This document shows, piece by piece, positions 20,449-31,978 of a stretch of DNA of 64,000 nt. Numbering within the stretch: the stretch's first letter is position 1; every line of letters begins with the position of its first letter. This DNA is from Plectosphaerella cucumerina (Eukaryota > Ascomycota > Sordariomycetes > Glomerellales > Plectosphaerellaceae). The notes under the pieces were generated by a model. It did not search any database, had not been told where the DNA came from, and worked only from the letters and a program-made list of their open reading frames with translations. A program made the position numbers and the translations under genes. The stretch is taken from assembly GCA_020746995.1 (NCBI GenBank), contig JAGPXD010000003.1:2356001-2420000 (forward strand). The letters are read 5' to 3'.

Positions 20449-23400
20449 GGAGATAGGAAGGAAGGAAGGATGGGCATGTCACGGCCGCCGGGGGAACGGC
20501 CTGAAGAGTTGCAGATACGACGTTGCCAAGCCGGCCCTGACGGTGCGTTAGTGTGCCTCGTGAGAACACATTCCGTGCCCTAGCCGACGCCGATGACGTG
20601 CCTTTACATGATTCTTATCGAAAAGAGGCTTTTGGCTGGGGCCAGAGGCCACAATTGACTGGAAATCCATCATGCTATGGGTAATAGCTCGTCCGGTCTG
20701 TGCGGTGACTCGTTCCCCTGGCCGTTTTCCTCGTGAGCATCAATCTGTGCGCCAGCGTTTACGAGCAGAGCTGCAGCGGAAGAAACGCCTGTAGATCAAT
20801 ACATATGGATGGACGGCTACGTCGCACGCAATGTGGGATTTGATCTGCCCCTAGAAGGCTCGAGGTGGTAACATGATCATTTTGGCAGGTGGTGTCTGCC
20901 CGGCAAGGGGAAGAAAGGGCTCACCGCCGTTGCTGAGTGAGGGGTCGGTCAGTTGCCCAGGGCCCCCGGTCCTGGACCCAGCCCTTCTCGGGCATGGGTT
21001 GCAGACGGGACCCGGAGGTGATCAGTGCGGCATCGCCGGCGTTGCCAGAACGGCACCGTCCCAGGATAGGTCCTGACCGATCGTTATTTCAGAGAAAGAA
21101 GCGCCGTCTCAGATTGAGCGGGTTTGACGAGATGGAGGGCAGGCTGTACCGCGGCGAGAGATCGCGAGAGCAGAGTTGAGCAGAGTTTTGGTGAGAGGCT
21201 CGGCAGAGATGCATGGCCTGCCCTTGGCTCGCTGGATTCGACGACGAACAGCAACCCCTTCCCGGGCTTGGGGTGGACCGAACCCCGGCCGAACGGGACC
21301 GGAGGGATTTGTGAGGCCGCGGGGAGGCTGGAAACCTGGATGGATGGCGGGAGATGTTGAGTTGTGTTTGTGCGTTGATTGCCACTTTGCCATGCTGTCC
21401 TGGGCGCTGACTTGACGACCTCGTCTTGGCGACGGCTCTCTGGACAGTCACCAGGCAATGCAACCCGATGAACCACGGAACCATTCTCTCGATGCCCGGC
21501 TCGGTCGCGGCGGCGTAGCATTTGCCATGCAACGGCTCCAAAGTCCAAGAGCCAGGGTCACGAAATGGGACGAGGGCTGGGGTAGACAGGTCGCAGGGGT
21601 TCAGGGGTTTGCGGAACTCCACTCCACTCATCGAAAATGATGGATTCGGGGTCCTCAATGTGAGTGGGGCTTTTCGGATTTGGAGAGATGATCTGTTCAG
21701 TGTTCAAATTGACACTAACACCGAGAGAACAGGTCGCCGTGCTGGACATGAAGCTGCGTAGGGACGTGTCGACGGGTGTGCTGATGGGCGCTTGCACCCG
21801 CGGGGGATTTTGGTGGCTGTCCCGAGGTTGTGCATGACGCTGCGAGTCGGGGCTGGCTGATCCATGTCTCGTAGGAGAGAGGATATGAAGGCGTCGGGCT
21901 ATTTAAAAGGGGGGGAATGAGAAAGCTGAGCCGCCCAGAGAACGGCGCAGGGCCTAGGCGGCAAGCCACAGCGGGGAGAGGATGAGCTTCACCTGACGTG
22001 TAGCAGCATTAGATGCTGTATGCCTTCCTTCGTGTGCGGGTGAAAGGTGTCCGGGATGCTGGAGACGGTGGCCAGGTCATGCATAGCCAATTGGCAGAGA
22101 GGGGACAAACTCGTGGAGATGGAAGGGAACTTGGAAGCTCAACGTTGCAGTGACGGTGACTCCCCCGAAGCGAAAAGAGACGACAGGTCCCGTATCCCGT
22201 GCCCGCCCCGTGTCCTGTCCTGTCCTGTCCTGTCTTGTCCGCCTGTCCCCGTCCCCCGCCTACCGTGCGCCTGCCCGCACGTCTGTTCGTACGAACGGGC
22301 AGGAACAAAAAAGTAAGGTACATCCGGGTCCTGCAGCAGGTACCTGTCTTGGCTAGGGTTCCCTGGGCGCACTAGCCGGTACCTCGACTCGCTCCGGCAG
22401 GAACCACGACCGCGAAGCCCCCTGCTCATTGGGCCCTCGCCTCGTCTTCTCCTGCCCCGTGCATCGATCCGGCTGGTCCAGTTCCAGCCCGTCCTTCTTC
22501 GCGCCTTTCCCCCCGTCCCCGTCCCGTTGACCCCTTCCCTTCGCCTCGCCTGGACATCTTCTCCTCTCCACCACCGTCTCCTCCTCTCCTCTTCCTCTCG
22601 AGGACAGATCCCATCGTTCCGTCGGCGACGAATCGAGAGAAAGAAGGCACCCCCTCACTCAGCAGCTTCGCCCCTACGACCACGTACAACGGCAAGCCCC
22701 TCCCCTCTGCCTACGCCAGCTTGTCCGCCACAGTGCCGTACGGTACCCCGCGCCCTCCGACAAACTCGCCGGCACCCCTTTGTTCACCGACCGAGTCCGG
22801 AAACTCTCCGCCTTGTCTTGCCTTGCCTCGCCTTGCCTCGCTCTGCTCGAGTCACTCCCTCTAGACCAGAAGGGGAACAAGGCCAGACTGGAAACCGCGT
22901 CCCAAGACGGCCACTCCTCGCGACTCTCCAGTCGCGTCGTCTCTTGCTGCAGGTAGTAGTACCTCGGTATCTCCTTCCAGCCAGTCCAGCTCGCCTTTCC
23001 ACCACCACCATCCTCCTCCCGCCAGATTCACCGACGACGTCCCGTCCTTGTGCAACATCTCTTCGGCTCTCGAGTTCGACAAAACCGACTCTTCGTCCCA
23101 TCCGAGTTGCTTCGCCTCTCGTTTCTCGTCATTCGCTTCTTCAGCAATAACTCGACTTCACTGCAACTTTTCCAGCAGCTCTACACGGCATCATCCCCCC
23201 CTTTTTCCGAACAGGTTCAGCTTTCCCCGGTCGACGACCGGCACTCCAATCACACCTTCACAATACTTCCTCCAGCTTGCACGATAGCAGCTGGTCCGGA
23301 AATACGACCGAGGCTGCCAAGTCCAGAGAGCGAACCTTGATTGCGGGTGCGGAAGCGTCGTGCTATCAATCAATCCGTCGCTTCACACAGCTTTTACCGC

Positions 23401-23834
23401 CGGTCCACCCGGCCAAGCAACCACCACTCCACCCCGAGAACCCTAGAAACACGCCGGCAATTGCGTCGCGGAGCCCTGCTCTACCCCGAGTCGGCTGCAA
23501 TTGACAACAGACCAGAAAAAAATCGTTTCAACGTCGAGTTTGTCTGTCCACATACATCGCCGACAAACATCCTCCCCGTCGACCCCTCCGAAGCCTGCTC
23601 GTATTCCGCCGACGCGCGTGCGGAGCGATCGACACCACCTCCCTGGAAGCCAAGAGCGCGTCGAACTCGCCCCGCGACTGAGACGAGACGCGAGAAGAGA
23701 ACGTCTCCAAATATCTACCCTTCCATCACGCGGCAGTCCCGATTCGGATCGCCCGCACATCGTCATCTCAGCGTGACCACGGACCAACACATTCCTGCCC
23801 GAGCGGCCCATCGTCAGCCCGAGCACGTGCCAAG
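20449..23834. other. 3.4-kb gene-free stretch and long leader of pal1
   Basis: No coding gene is supported. From about 22300 to 23834 the sequence is strongly C/T-rich with pyrimidine tracts, typical of a long fungal promoter/5' UTR for the downstream pal1 gene. A TGTCC pentanucleotide repeat lies at 22211-22240. Frames of 150-210 codons here lack motifs and look like composition artefacts. Confidence 0.5.
22211..22240. repeat. TGTCC pentanucleotide microsatellite
   Basis: Six tandem TGTCC units, the fifth changed to TGTCT, in pyrimidine-rich sequence upstream of pal1. Confidence 0.85.
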
Positions 23835-26132
23835 ATGGCTCCCACACAGACAGGTGAGTTTGGAAACAACACATTGAATGTCCGCGCGTGCCCGTGTCGA
23901 GCGCGATTCCTCATCTGAGACCTTCTCGGGCTTGGGGCTTGGAGGAGGGAAGGGACCGTCTAGTCGGGCGGGCGTTCTTCCCACCCTCTTTATGTTGGCA
24001 TTGACCCCGTCGCGTCGACCAACCCCCCGTGCCCAGTTTTCTTCAACCCCTTCAGATCTCACGACCGGCGGACGAGCACCCGCCAAGCCAGCGTCTGGTA
24101 CAGTCTACTCGCCCGCCAAAAAAACATCCCTGGCCATCGCAAGCACAGAACACCAATCGCCCCCCCTCCATCCTGCACCCTGCCCCTCTTGGCCCCCTAT
24201 CATTCTGGTTCACCCCAGGCGCCGTGCTGCGTGCTGGTCGTGTCGGCTGTGGCCCCCTTTTCCCCCTTCCCCGTCACCCCCCTTCCATCGACCCCTTTCC
24301 CACCTCTTAGCGCCCCGCGGACGGCCACTCACCACGGCTCGCAAGGGCTGTGTCTGCCAGCGCGCTCCACCCAATCGGCGAGCCTGCTGTTACATGTTGA
24401 AGGGATGCTGTTTCAAGTTTCCTCTCTCACGTCGTCATCCGCATGCACTGGCCCGTTTACCACCTGTTTGTGCCCCCTAGCTTGTACTGACTGATGGTCT
24501 TTTGCTCGCATAGGCTCAGCGCCCGGCAAATCTCCCGGTTTGACGCTCAACCTTTCGTCCAATAACCCTTTCCGCAACCGTGCAACCTCCCCCTCGCCCA
24601 GCGCTATAAGCTCCACGCTCTCGCCTCCCGCCACCTCCCCCTTCGACGACCCAACCCCCCGTCACCAACAGCGACCTGTCTCGCGCAACCCTTTCCTCGA
24701 CCCAAACTACTCCTCGAGCCAGCCAAACCTGATTGACACCAGCGACATGTCTGTCAAGTTCGAATCCAAGGGTTCTCCCACGGCGGAGGAGCTTTTTGTA
24801 AGGACTCACTCAAGAAACCCCCGGTCGCATTCGCCCTGCTGACCAGCTTTCCCCTCGCCAGGACCAATTGATCCTCGACGACACCAAGCCGAGACGACCC
24901 GATGGTGCTCCTCCCAGACCGCCTACCAATCGCCCTCCCGGTCCGCCGGGGCGCGACAACATGCCGCCGCCCGGTCGCCGTGGCCCGCCGCCTCCAGGAC
25001 ACCGCCCGACGCGCTCTCAGGAGGAGGCGCTGAGGGCGAGGAAGGCCCAAATGCAGGGTGCTCCTCGGTCGGGGCCGTCGGCGGCCTCGCCTCAAAGACG
25101 TCCCGACCGTCGCCCCAGGCGCAACTCGGATTCATCGGTCCTCGATCTCGAGAAGCCCATCACCGCAGAAGAACTTCAGGCTCGCGAAGCCCGGCGGAAG
25201 GAGCGCGAGAAGCGCCATCGTGCTGAGCGCGACGGCAAGGAGAAGAAGCCTAGTCGGCGACTGGACATTATCGACCAGCTTGACCACACCAGCCTCTTCG
25301 GTGGTGGATGTACGTATTTCGCTCTCTGGAACATTGAGGACGCGCAGCTAACCCCGTCGCAGTCCACCACGACGGACCCTTCGACGCTGTCGCATCCCAC
25401 CGCAACCGGAAGGGCAGCCGCCGTGCCCCCATGCAGGCGTTCCCCAAGGACTCTCTCAACATGTCCCTGGGTGGTTCTGGACCGCTGAACCGACAGGTCG
25501 ACCAGGCGACGCTGATGGGTACCAACACGGGCGAGGCTTTCAAAGAGTACTCTTCGGGCGCGGTTGCCAAGAGCGGCGACGTTCCTGTCTTCGATCCTCG
25601 CGGCCGCTCGGCCGTTCTGCACGGCGAGGAATCCCTCGGCCTCGGCACCTCGACCTTCCTTGAGGGCACCCCAGCGGCCCGCACTGCCATCCAGAAGCGA
25701 GAGGCCGAACAAGCGGCGCAGGCGGTTGCCTCGGACCTGCAGCGGAAGAAGTCGCTCGCGCACCGCATTCGCAACATCAACAGGGGAGGCGGATCTTCGG
25801 GTCGCATGACCAACCCCGAGGGCGTCTACAGCACACGATCGCCCGATGGCGAGCGCAACCCCTTTTTCAACGAATACGGCAAGGAGCCCGAGAGCCTTAC
25901 CGTACGACGGACGGGCACACGATCGCCCACTAGCCCACCACCCCCTGTCCCTCGCCGCGGATCCGACACTGTTGCGCCACTGGAGCGGAGGGTCACTAGC
26001 GATGCCCTCTCGTCGCCCACCGAGGAGTCAAGCAAGCCCTCCGGCGGCTTCATGACGCGTATGAAGAGCCTCAAGGGAGGCCGTAGGAACCGCCAGGTTT
26101 CTGACGGAATGGCTCCTGGCACGGCCGTCTAG
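23835..26132 (+). CDS. pal1: Pal1-family cell-morphology protein
   Basis: Cortical protein acting with endocytic and polarity factors at growing tips. Exons 23835-23853, 24514-24797, 24862-25309, 25363-26132; introns 660, 64 and 53 nt; product 506 aa. The first exon codes only six residues plus one base (MAPTQT), then the 660-nt intron ends at GCATAG. The Pal1 core spans exons 3 and 4: RRLDIIDQLDHTSLFGGG joined to FHHDGPFDAVASHRNR, then APMQAFP. Three NPF motifs (NNPFRNR, RNPFLDP, RNPFFNE) fit binding to EH-domain endocytic proteins such as Ede1. The remainder is Pro/Ser/Arg-rich and disordered. The join across intron 3 restores the FHHDGPFDA motif, which supports the splice call. A longer alternative N-terminus inside the 660-nt intron cannot be ruled out. 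Confidence 0.93.
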
Positions 26133-27046
26133 TGGAGGTCTGGTCCTCTCGCGGATGTGAAGGACAGGGTCCGGGTATGCCCAGGTGCAAGACAGGGGCG
26201 TGCGATTGTGCGAAAGAGATTGCGAATGCGTTGGCTTCGGTGACCACAGGATATGCCAAAGGCCGGAGTGATTTTGCGAGGGGCGTGGTTGTTGGGCGGT
26301 AGAACATGGCCGTGACACGGCCCCCGAAAGAGGAGCAAAGAGGTTTATGGCGCAACGAGATGCCCGGAGCATGGCTAGGCCCTCCGAGACCTACAGTGGA
26401 TTCTTTTGAACTTGAGATACCTATTCCACATACATATTTTCCAGCATCCGAGCTGTTCAATTCACTGCCCGAATATCCTGTGAAGCGTGAACTGAGGTGA
26501 TAGCTCTGTCTCGCGCACGCACACGACCGGCGTGCCCGATGTAAGTGACAATTTAGAGCGCGAGCATGATGGAACCTTGACTTTTCTGCCATCAGCCCCA
26601 TGATGGTACGACGTGTGGACCTATATCGGCCCCTTTACAGCTATATTGGGAGGCCTGTATTTTGTGGTTTGATGTTTAGGTCCCGAAAAGGGGCAGATGT
26701 GACAGGGAGACAGCTTTGGGAAGCGCATGATGTCACTGGTTCATGCGTGCGGGTAAGCACGTGACTGCGGTACCTGCTTGCCAACGACGTCCCTTGACGT
26801 CGTATCGTCTTGGCGCGGTTGTTGAGAACATGAAGAGCGTCGGCACCTAGGCTCACATTGCCAGATCTCAATCGTTATGAAGGTTGACTTTTTTTCGAAG
26901 TTGACGAAGGCGCCGCACGAACCGCATCATCGGACAAGCGCGCCACCATGAGTCTTTTGCCGACGCCATCATCACCCCTTCCATGACCCGACTCATCGAC
27001 ACGCTCCTTTGAAACACAGCATTGAGCGTCTCCAGCGGCTATCATC
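26133..27046. other. Intergenic stretch
   Basis: About 0.9 kb between pal1 and the RecA-like gene on the same strand. Presumed 3' UTR and promoter; no motif-bearing frame on either strand. Confidence 0.5.
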
Positions 27047-28416
27047 ATGGACGAAGACACAAACGAAGGACCAACGTCAGACGCCAGCTCGCCTTTCCCC
27101 CTAGAACCTATCACGGCCTCGGTTCTACGACGGAAGGAGCGAAGACGGCGAGATGCCATTGCGACCCTGGGGCATGTTACCGATGGCTGCGGTGAGATTG
27201 ACGACTACGTACTACTTGGCGGCCTCGACAGGGGCAGTGTCGTGGGTCTGAGTGCGGAGGACGAGGCGATCGGCTTGCGTATCGCGCTCCAGGCCGCGGC
27301 GAGGGCCTTGGTCCGGGGCGACGCGAAGGCCAGACAGCAGCGCGCCATGGTGGTTACGACCCAGCCGGTACCGGTGGTGCTGCCGGTTCTCAGAGACGCG
27401 GTGAGGCTCCAGCTGCTCGAGAAAGGCGTGGAGGAGGTCCGCGTGAGGGAGGAGCTCAGGGGGTGTCTGGAGAGGGTTGTGATCTCGAGGGTTTTCGATC
27501 TCGAGGGGCTGTGGGAGGTCTTGGAGGATCTGGACGCGGCAGGAAAGGAGGTCTCCAGGGATGAAGATGTCGTTCCTGAGTCTTCACTGCCTACGCCTGA
27601 GACAAAGGAGCCAGAACATGCGCGACAAAAGCCTCCAAGGGTCGAGGTCGCGGATAGCGAAGACGAGGAAGACTTTTCGGCATCGTCATCATCACCGCTC
27701 TCATCACCACCAGCATCATCGCCGCGAGAAGCGTCCCCAATCCAACCTCCTCCGACAATACCACCCAACGAGCCACCACCACCAACATCCTCCCTCCCCG
27801 ACATGATAATCATCACCCACTTCTCCTCCATCCTCGCCACCCTCTTCGCGCGCCGCGACCCGAAACCAGCCCACACAGCCCTCCACCTCCTCTCCTCCCA
27901 CCTGCGCCATCTCTCGCGCACCCTCGCCTCCAACCCTCTCATCATGCTTCTCAACTCAACATCCTCCTCTTCCTCCGCCGGCGCTGCATCCCGTCCCTCG
28001 GAGAAACCCCTCGACCCCTCCCTCCGCTCCGTCTTCAATCCAACCCCCGTCGGCATCCCGGGCTACCGCCACGGCGCGGCCTCACGACGGAATAAGCCCA
28101 GTTACGGTCTTGTCTTCGCACAGCTCCTCGATGTGCATATCCTCTGCACGCGTGCGCCGAGGGAGGCTGCTGATGCGGAGAGGTTGTATGCGCCCCGGCC
28201 GGGGGGCGAGGAGGAGGCGGTGAGGTATGTCTGGGTTGTGGAGGTGTTGCTGGATGAGGTTGGGACGTGGGAGGGGGGAGGAGGAGGTTTAGGGAGCAGA
28301 GGTGGGGGGCTGTTGATGTTGTTGGGGGGAAGGTTGTGGATGCGTTTGAGAGGCGGGAGGAGAGGACGAGGGGGGAGGTTCGGGTTGTGGGAGGGTTTGG
28401 GGGGCCGCGGGTTTGA
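27047..28416 (+). CDS. RecA/Rad51-like DNA-repair protein with an apparent frameshift
   Basis: Resembles fungal proteins with a degenerate Rad51-like RecA core, probably nuclear and linked to recombination; family call is moderate. The first frame is open from ATG 27047: EIDDYVLLGGLDRGSVVGLSAEDE occupies the Walker A position but lacks GKT/S; VISRVFDLEGLWEVLEDLD and MIIITHFSSILATLF with LASNPLIMLLNST resemble the later β-strands. After VVEVLLDEVGTW (about 28270) that frame becomes Gly-rich nonsense, while the frame one base back reads RFREQRWGAVDVVGGKVVDAF and stops at 28416. The break sits in a GAGGGGGGAGG tract: one missing G would explain it. Alternatively an intron 28225-28292 (GTATGT...TTTAG) fixes the frame but removes the conserved-looking VVEVLLDE. 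Read literally, the frame stops at 28444. Confidence 0.6.
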
Positions 28417-29232
28417 TGGATGTTTGGGCAGTCTATTGGCTTGATGGATTAGCAGGTGTGGTGGACTGTCAGTGGCAAAGGACAAACCTGGTAGAGGATG
28501 ATCAGCAGGAGGCGATTGATAAGTTATGTGAATGATCTGCTGAGGAGAGTTTGCGTCGTGATTGAACGAGTGCCTGACAGAAAGGCTGTGTTGACGCCAC
28601 GCCTGACTATGTACCTAAAGTACCTTGTACCAGTTCGTCTTTCCCCACGCCTCCCTCACCAAACACTATGTACCTACCTAATTCCATCACGCAGGAGGAT
28701 CATCAAGCAGGAGTTAGTTCATCGGGACTTCTTCAACCACGATGCGATAGAGAAAACCTCGCATCTAACAGAACCGGACTTCACAAAACACCCACCTCAA
28801 ACAATTTCGCCTTTACACTCATTTCACTTGAACAGCATAGGTTTGTCATCAGAGCATTTCCCAACGTGTTCCGCCACAGCAGCACAAACGCAGCCCCTCA
28901 TACCCTGCCTGTCTCACCAAATTCACCCTCGTGGTAAACCCGGGGAGCAGAGAATTGTGTTTACACCGTCAAACGAGCATTTGTTGTTACGCTTCTGGAC
29001 CAGCCTGATTGCTCACTCGTTTGACCAAGTCTCGGAAGTTTCACGCACTTTGCGCCATCGCAAGCCATGAAGTTGGAAAATCGAATTCAAATTGGTGGCG
29101 TCAGGGCCAGACGCCTACCTAGCAGGTACATAAAGGCCATCTTCCCTTGACATTTCCATCCTCCCACCTACCATTCCATCAGTTGGGCAATCACCCCGGG
29201 CCACCATCATTCTTCACCAACGACCAGCAACC
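28417..29232. other. Intergenic stretch, AT-richer than its surroundings
   Basis: About 0.8 kb with scattered stops in all frames. No motif or RNA gene recognised. The last 100 bp look like the leader of the kinase-like gene. Confidence 0.5.
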
Positions 29233-30786
29233 ATGAGTCTGCTGCGGTTGACCGCTGATGACTCGGATGACTCCGGGTATGATCTGGAGGTTGATGAACT
29301 CAATGTTCGTCACCCAGATTATCTCTACGGCGTTGATAAGATACTCAAAATCCGCAGTCACCAGCCACCTCAACCTTTTGGAGACCGAGGCCTGAAACCA
29401 CCCTTTGACCAGAATCCCGGCGCCTTGACAAAAGAAACACTCAAGGCTCACAGCCCCAACGATTCCGTCTTCATCCATACTCCACGCGAGAAGCAGCAGG
29501 ACAGGCTGGTGCCAGAGGGTCTAAGCAACTACATTGCCCAGGAAGACAGCGCCACACTTGCCGTCACGAAACGCCTTTCCACCGGAGACGGCATCGGCGC
29601 CCAAGTCGTCGTTTGCAAGTTCAAGAGGCAGTGGATCAATCTTCACAGGCCGACCATGTACTGGGACAAGATGGGTCACAGCGAATACCCGGTCGAGGTG
29701 GTCGCCAAGATCTACGATCCCCTCCTCTATCAGAAACACGGCTTCCTTTTCGACCCGAAAGTTCGCCTGAACGTTGTCGGCTCAGCGGATAGGGCATACG
29801 CCATAGAGGCCGCCGCTTATGCCGAGCTGCACGAGGCCGCCAAGACGCAACCCATTCTCCGCGACTTTGTGCCTCGCTTTTACGGCACATGGACCACAAT
29901 GGTCAAGAACGAAGGATGGGGCTGTTCGGACACCCGTCCTTCCGACGATGGTGCCAACGGCATCCTCCAAGAACGCCCCGTCCGCATCATTCTGATGGAG
30001 TACATCAAAGGCCGAACGATTTGGAACAACTGTAGGGTCCGGTACAAAGATGGAAATCCCGTGCTCTTCCCCGACGAGAGCAAGGGACACGATCTCAATT
30101 TCCGCCTGAACATCCTCGCCCGCATACTGCGCGGCCTCATGGCCATGGAGCACGTCGGTGTCGGCACACCACGGTACATGACCTCCTCAAACTTCGTCAT
30201 TGCCGACGCAGAGGACCAAGACACCGACGAACGGCTCCAGCCCCTGGGCAAGCACAGAGTCGTCATGGTCAGCTATGTCAGGTCAGAAATCGACCGCTAC
30301 ATAGCCAAAGAATTTCGGGACGACCCGTACTTCCCACGCCCACGCCACCCAGCCTGCAGCAACTTAGTAGACCCTTACTTGGTTTCCCGCATGAACGGCT
30401 GGTTACCCCGAGAGTGGTATGAGGACCGTTACCCATACAAACAGTTTCTCGAGTGGGCGCAGAAGGCTTTCCGCCCCGAGGACTTCACATGCGAGGACGA
30501 GATCGAGACGATCTTCGAAAGGCTGAATGCCGAGTCTGTGGCCTCCAAGCCCAGGAAGATTCCTAGGCGAGTCCCCATTCCGCCCCCCGCCCCGTTCGAG
30601 CCTTTCAAGGAGACAAAGGCGCCTCGCGAGTCCGCCAAGCAGCTCTCTGAGTCCGAAAAGGACGCCCCAAGCACCCAGAACATCCGCGAAGCCATCTTGA
30701 GCGACCAGGGAGAGGCCTCTGCCGCCAATGCAGACTCCATCTTCGACAGTGACAGCGGCAATAGCCTCGGCAAGCAGAAAGAATAG
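29233..30786 (+). CDS. Kinase-fold protein lacking catalytic aspartates (putative pseudokinase)
   Basis: Single exon, 517 aa. Kinase-like layout: β3-type lysine in VEVVAKIYDP (Lys159), a hinge-like segment IILMEYIKGRTI, then MEHVGVGTPRYMTSSNFVI where a catalytic loop (H-G-D...N) is expected; the His and Asn remain but the Asp is gone. The DFG position reads VVMVSYVRSE, without the metal-binding Asp. Many fungi carry expanded families of such aminoglycoside-phosphotransferase/kinase-like proteins of unknown role. The C-terminal 90 residues are Pro/Ser/acid-rich and end in a module (DAPSTQN...AILSDQ) that recurs 391 bp downstream outside this frame. No signal peptide or membrane segment. Catalytic inactivity is inferred from missing residues only. 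Confidence 0.72.
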   Translation: MSLLRLTADDSDDSGYDLEVDELNVRHPDYLYGVDKILKIRSHQPPQPFGDRGLKPPFDQNPGALTKETLKAHSPNDSVFIHTPREKQQDRLVPEGLSNYIAQEDSATLAVTKRLSTGDGIGAQVVVCKFKRQWINLHRPTMYWDKMGHSEYPVEVVAKIYDPLLYQKHGFLFDPKVRLNVVGSADRAYAIEAAAYAELHEAAKTQPILRDFVPRFYGTWTTMVKNEGWGCSDTRPSDDGANGILQERPVRIILMEYIKGRTIWNNCRVRYKDGNPVLFPDESKGHDLNFRLNILARILRGLMAMEHVGVGTPRYMTSSNFVIADAEDQDTDERLQPLGKHRVVMVSYVRSEIDRYIAKEFRDDPYFPRPRHPACSNLVDPYLVSRMNGWLPREWYEDRYPYKQFLEWAQKAFRPEDFTCEDEIETIFERLNAESVASKPRKIPRRVPIPPPAPFEPFKETKAPRESAKQLSESEKDAPSTQNIREAILSDQGEASAANADSIFDSDSGNSLGKQKE

Positions 30787-31432
30787 CCTACTAACCCGCT
30801 AAAGCAGCATTTCCCAATCGTTTCAGCCGTCTGGTCGCGGCGGCGCCTTGAATGCGGACGAGGCGACGGCTAAAGAAACTGGCGAGAAGGCCACAACATC
30901 TGATATCACCACCGGTGAGGAGGTCGAGAGAGGCGAGGCCGAGTCGGGCCCCCCTAAGCCCAAGCAACATGCGCAGCTCTTGAAACCAGCACTCCCTCCG
31001 AAGATACAGCAGTATATCGACTCTGTCAAGGAGAGATTCGGATCCGACAGAGACGCCCCGAGCACCCAGAACACCCGCAAAGCCATCTTAAGCAACCAGG
31101 AAAGTACCTCTACCACCGACGCATACTCCGTCTTCGACAATGACAATGACTACACCGATCAGGAGCGCGAGAGCAGCAAGTCCACCGTGGACCGCCGCCG
31201 CAGCTCCTCCCAATCCATTCGGCCGTCTGGTCTCAGCAGCGCCTAGACTACTAACAAGGCGACGGCCAAGGAGGCCGGCAAGAAGGCCACTGAATCTAGC
31301 ATCACCACCGTTAAGGAGGTCCAGGGAGGCGAGGCCGAGGAGGGCGACCTTGCCGACAACGAGGTGAGCCCGAAGAGCTCGTCCGGCGAGGAGAGGGGCA
31401 GGGAGAGGGAGAGGAAGAGGAAGGGAGAGTGA
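30655..31432 (+). repeat. Decayed ~395-bp tandem duplication of the kinase-like gene's 3' end
   Basis: Unit 1 (about 30655-31045) begins inside the last codons of the kinase-like gene; unit 2 (about 31046-31432) repeats it. Matching landmarks: GACGCCCC at 30661 and 31052; TCCCAATC at 30812 and 31208; GCGACGGC at 30863 and 31259, giving offsets of 391-396 bp. Unit 2 reads DAPSTQNTRKAILSNQ against the gene's DAPSTQNIREAILSDQ, and both units carry an ATAKE-G-KAT segment. Confidence 0.85.
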
Positions 31433-31978
31433 AGGTCAACATCGCGACATCATCATTCCATTGCTGCACTTTACAAACTTGCAGACAACTCGGCGAGAAA
31501 GAGGCTGGGAACGCCAACAAGCCAATGGGAGGTTTTCGGATGACCATCATAGATGGTTGAGGGCTGGACAAGGATCATTCAGGGGGGGCTTGAGCGCATC
31601 TGCCCAGCTGTCAGCTGAGAGGGGTTGGTACGGTACGGTACCTGTTCATGTGTGGTAGCCTCGCAATACATTCCTGTAGTGTAACACTGTCTCGGCACTT
31701 GCGGTATGCCCATGTCGCGATGTGCCAGTGAGCCGTTGGTCCACCGGCGACGACCCCCGAAATTACAGTGCTGCTGGTGCTTACTGCTGACGGGACGTTG
31801 AGTCGCCTTACTTTTTCTGTTCTCCTCTGAAAATTCTCGTGAGATTTTCAAGCTGGTCCTTTACACTGATTGCCGTTGTGACGTGGTGCCACGATCACAG
31901 CCCATCTGCCTGTTTGTCGCCCACACCGCAACATCTAGTAGTCGCCAGAAATCGCCTCGCCCGTTTTCAACCATCGCC
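30787..31978. other. Intergenic stretch between the kinase-like gene and the second P450
   Basis: Its first half is the tandem duplication described separately. From about 31433 to 31978 nothing but the presumed P450 promoter is seen, with a short GGTAC triple at about 31626-31642. Confidence 0.55.
30803..31246 (+). pseudogene. Relic open frame derived from the duplicated C-terminal module
   Basis: A 132-codon frame (30848-31246) continuous back to about 30803 encodes the ATAKETGEKAT and DAPSTQNTRKAIL modules, clearly related to the end of the kinase-like protein. It has no usable upstream ATG in frame, and no donor of the right phase joins it to the 29233-30786 frame, although a TACTAAC...AAAGCAG acceptor-like site lies at 30790-30807. 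I read it as a broken former C-terminal extension. Confidence 0.5.

Noticed and set aside
23878..24480. 200-codon frame inside the pal1 intron
   Set aside because: Pro/Ser-rich with no motif; it sits between a good donor and acceptor whose joining keeps the Pal1 frame.
24798..24861. tRNA-like B-box GTTCGAATCC near 24770
   Set aside because: It is inside Pal1 coding sequence (VKFESK) and there is no cloverleaf.
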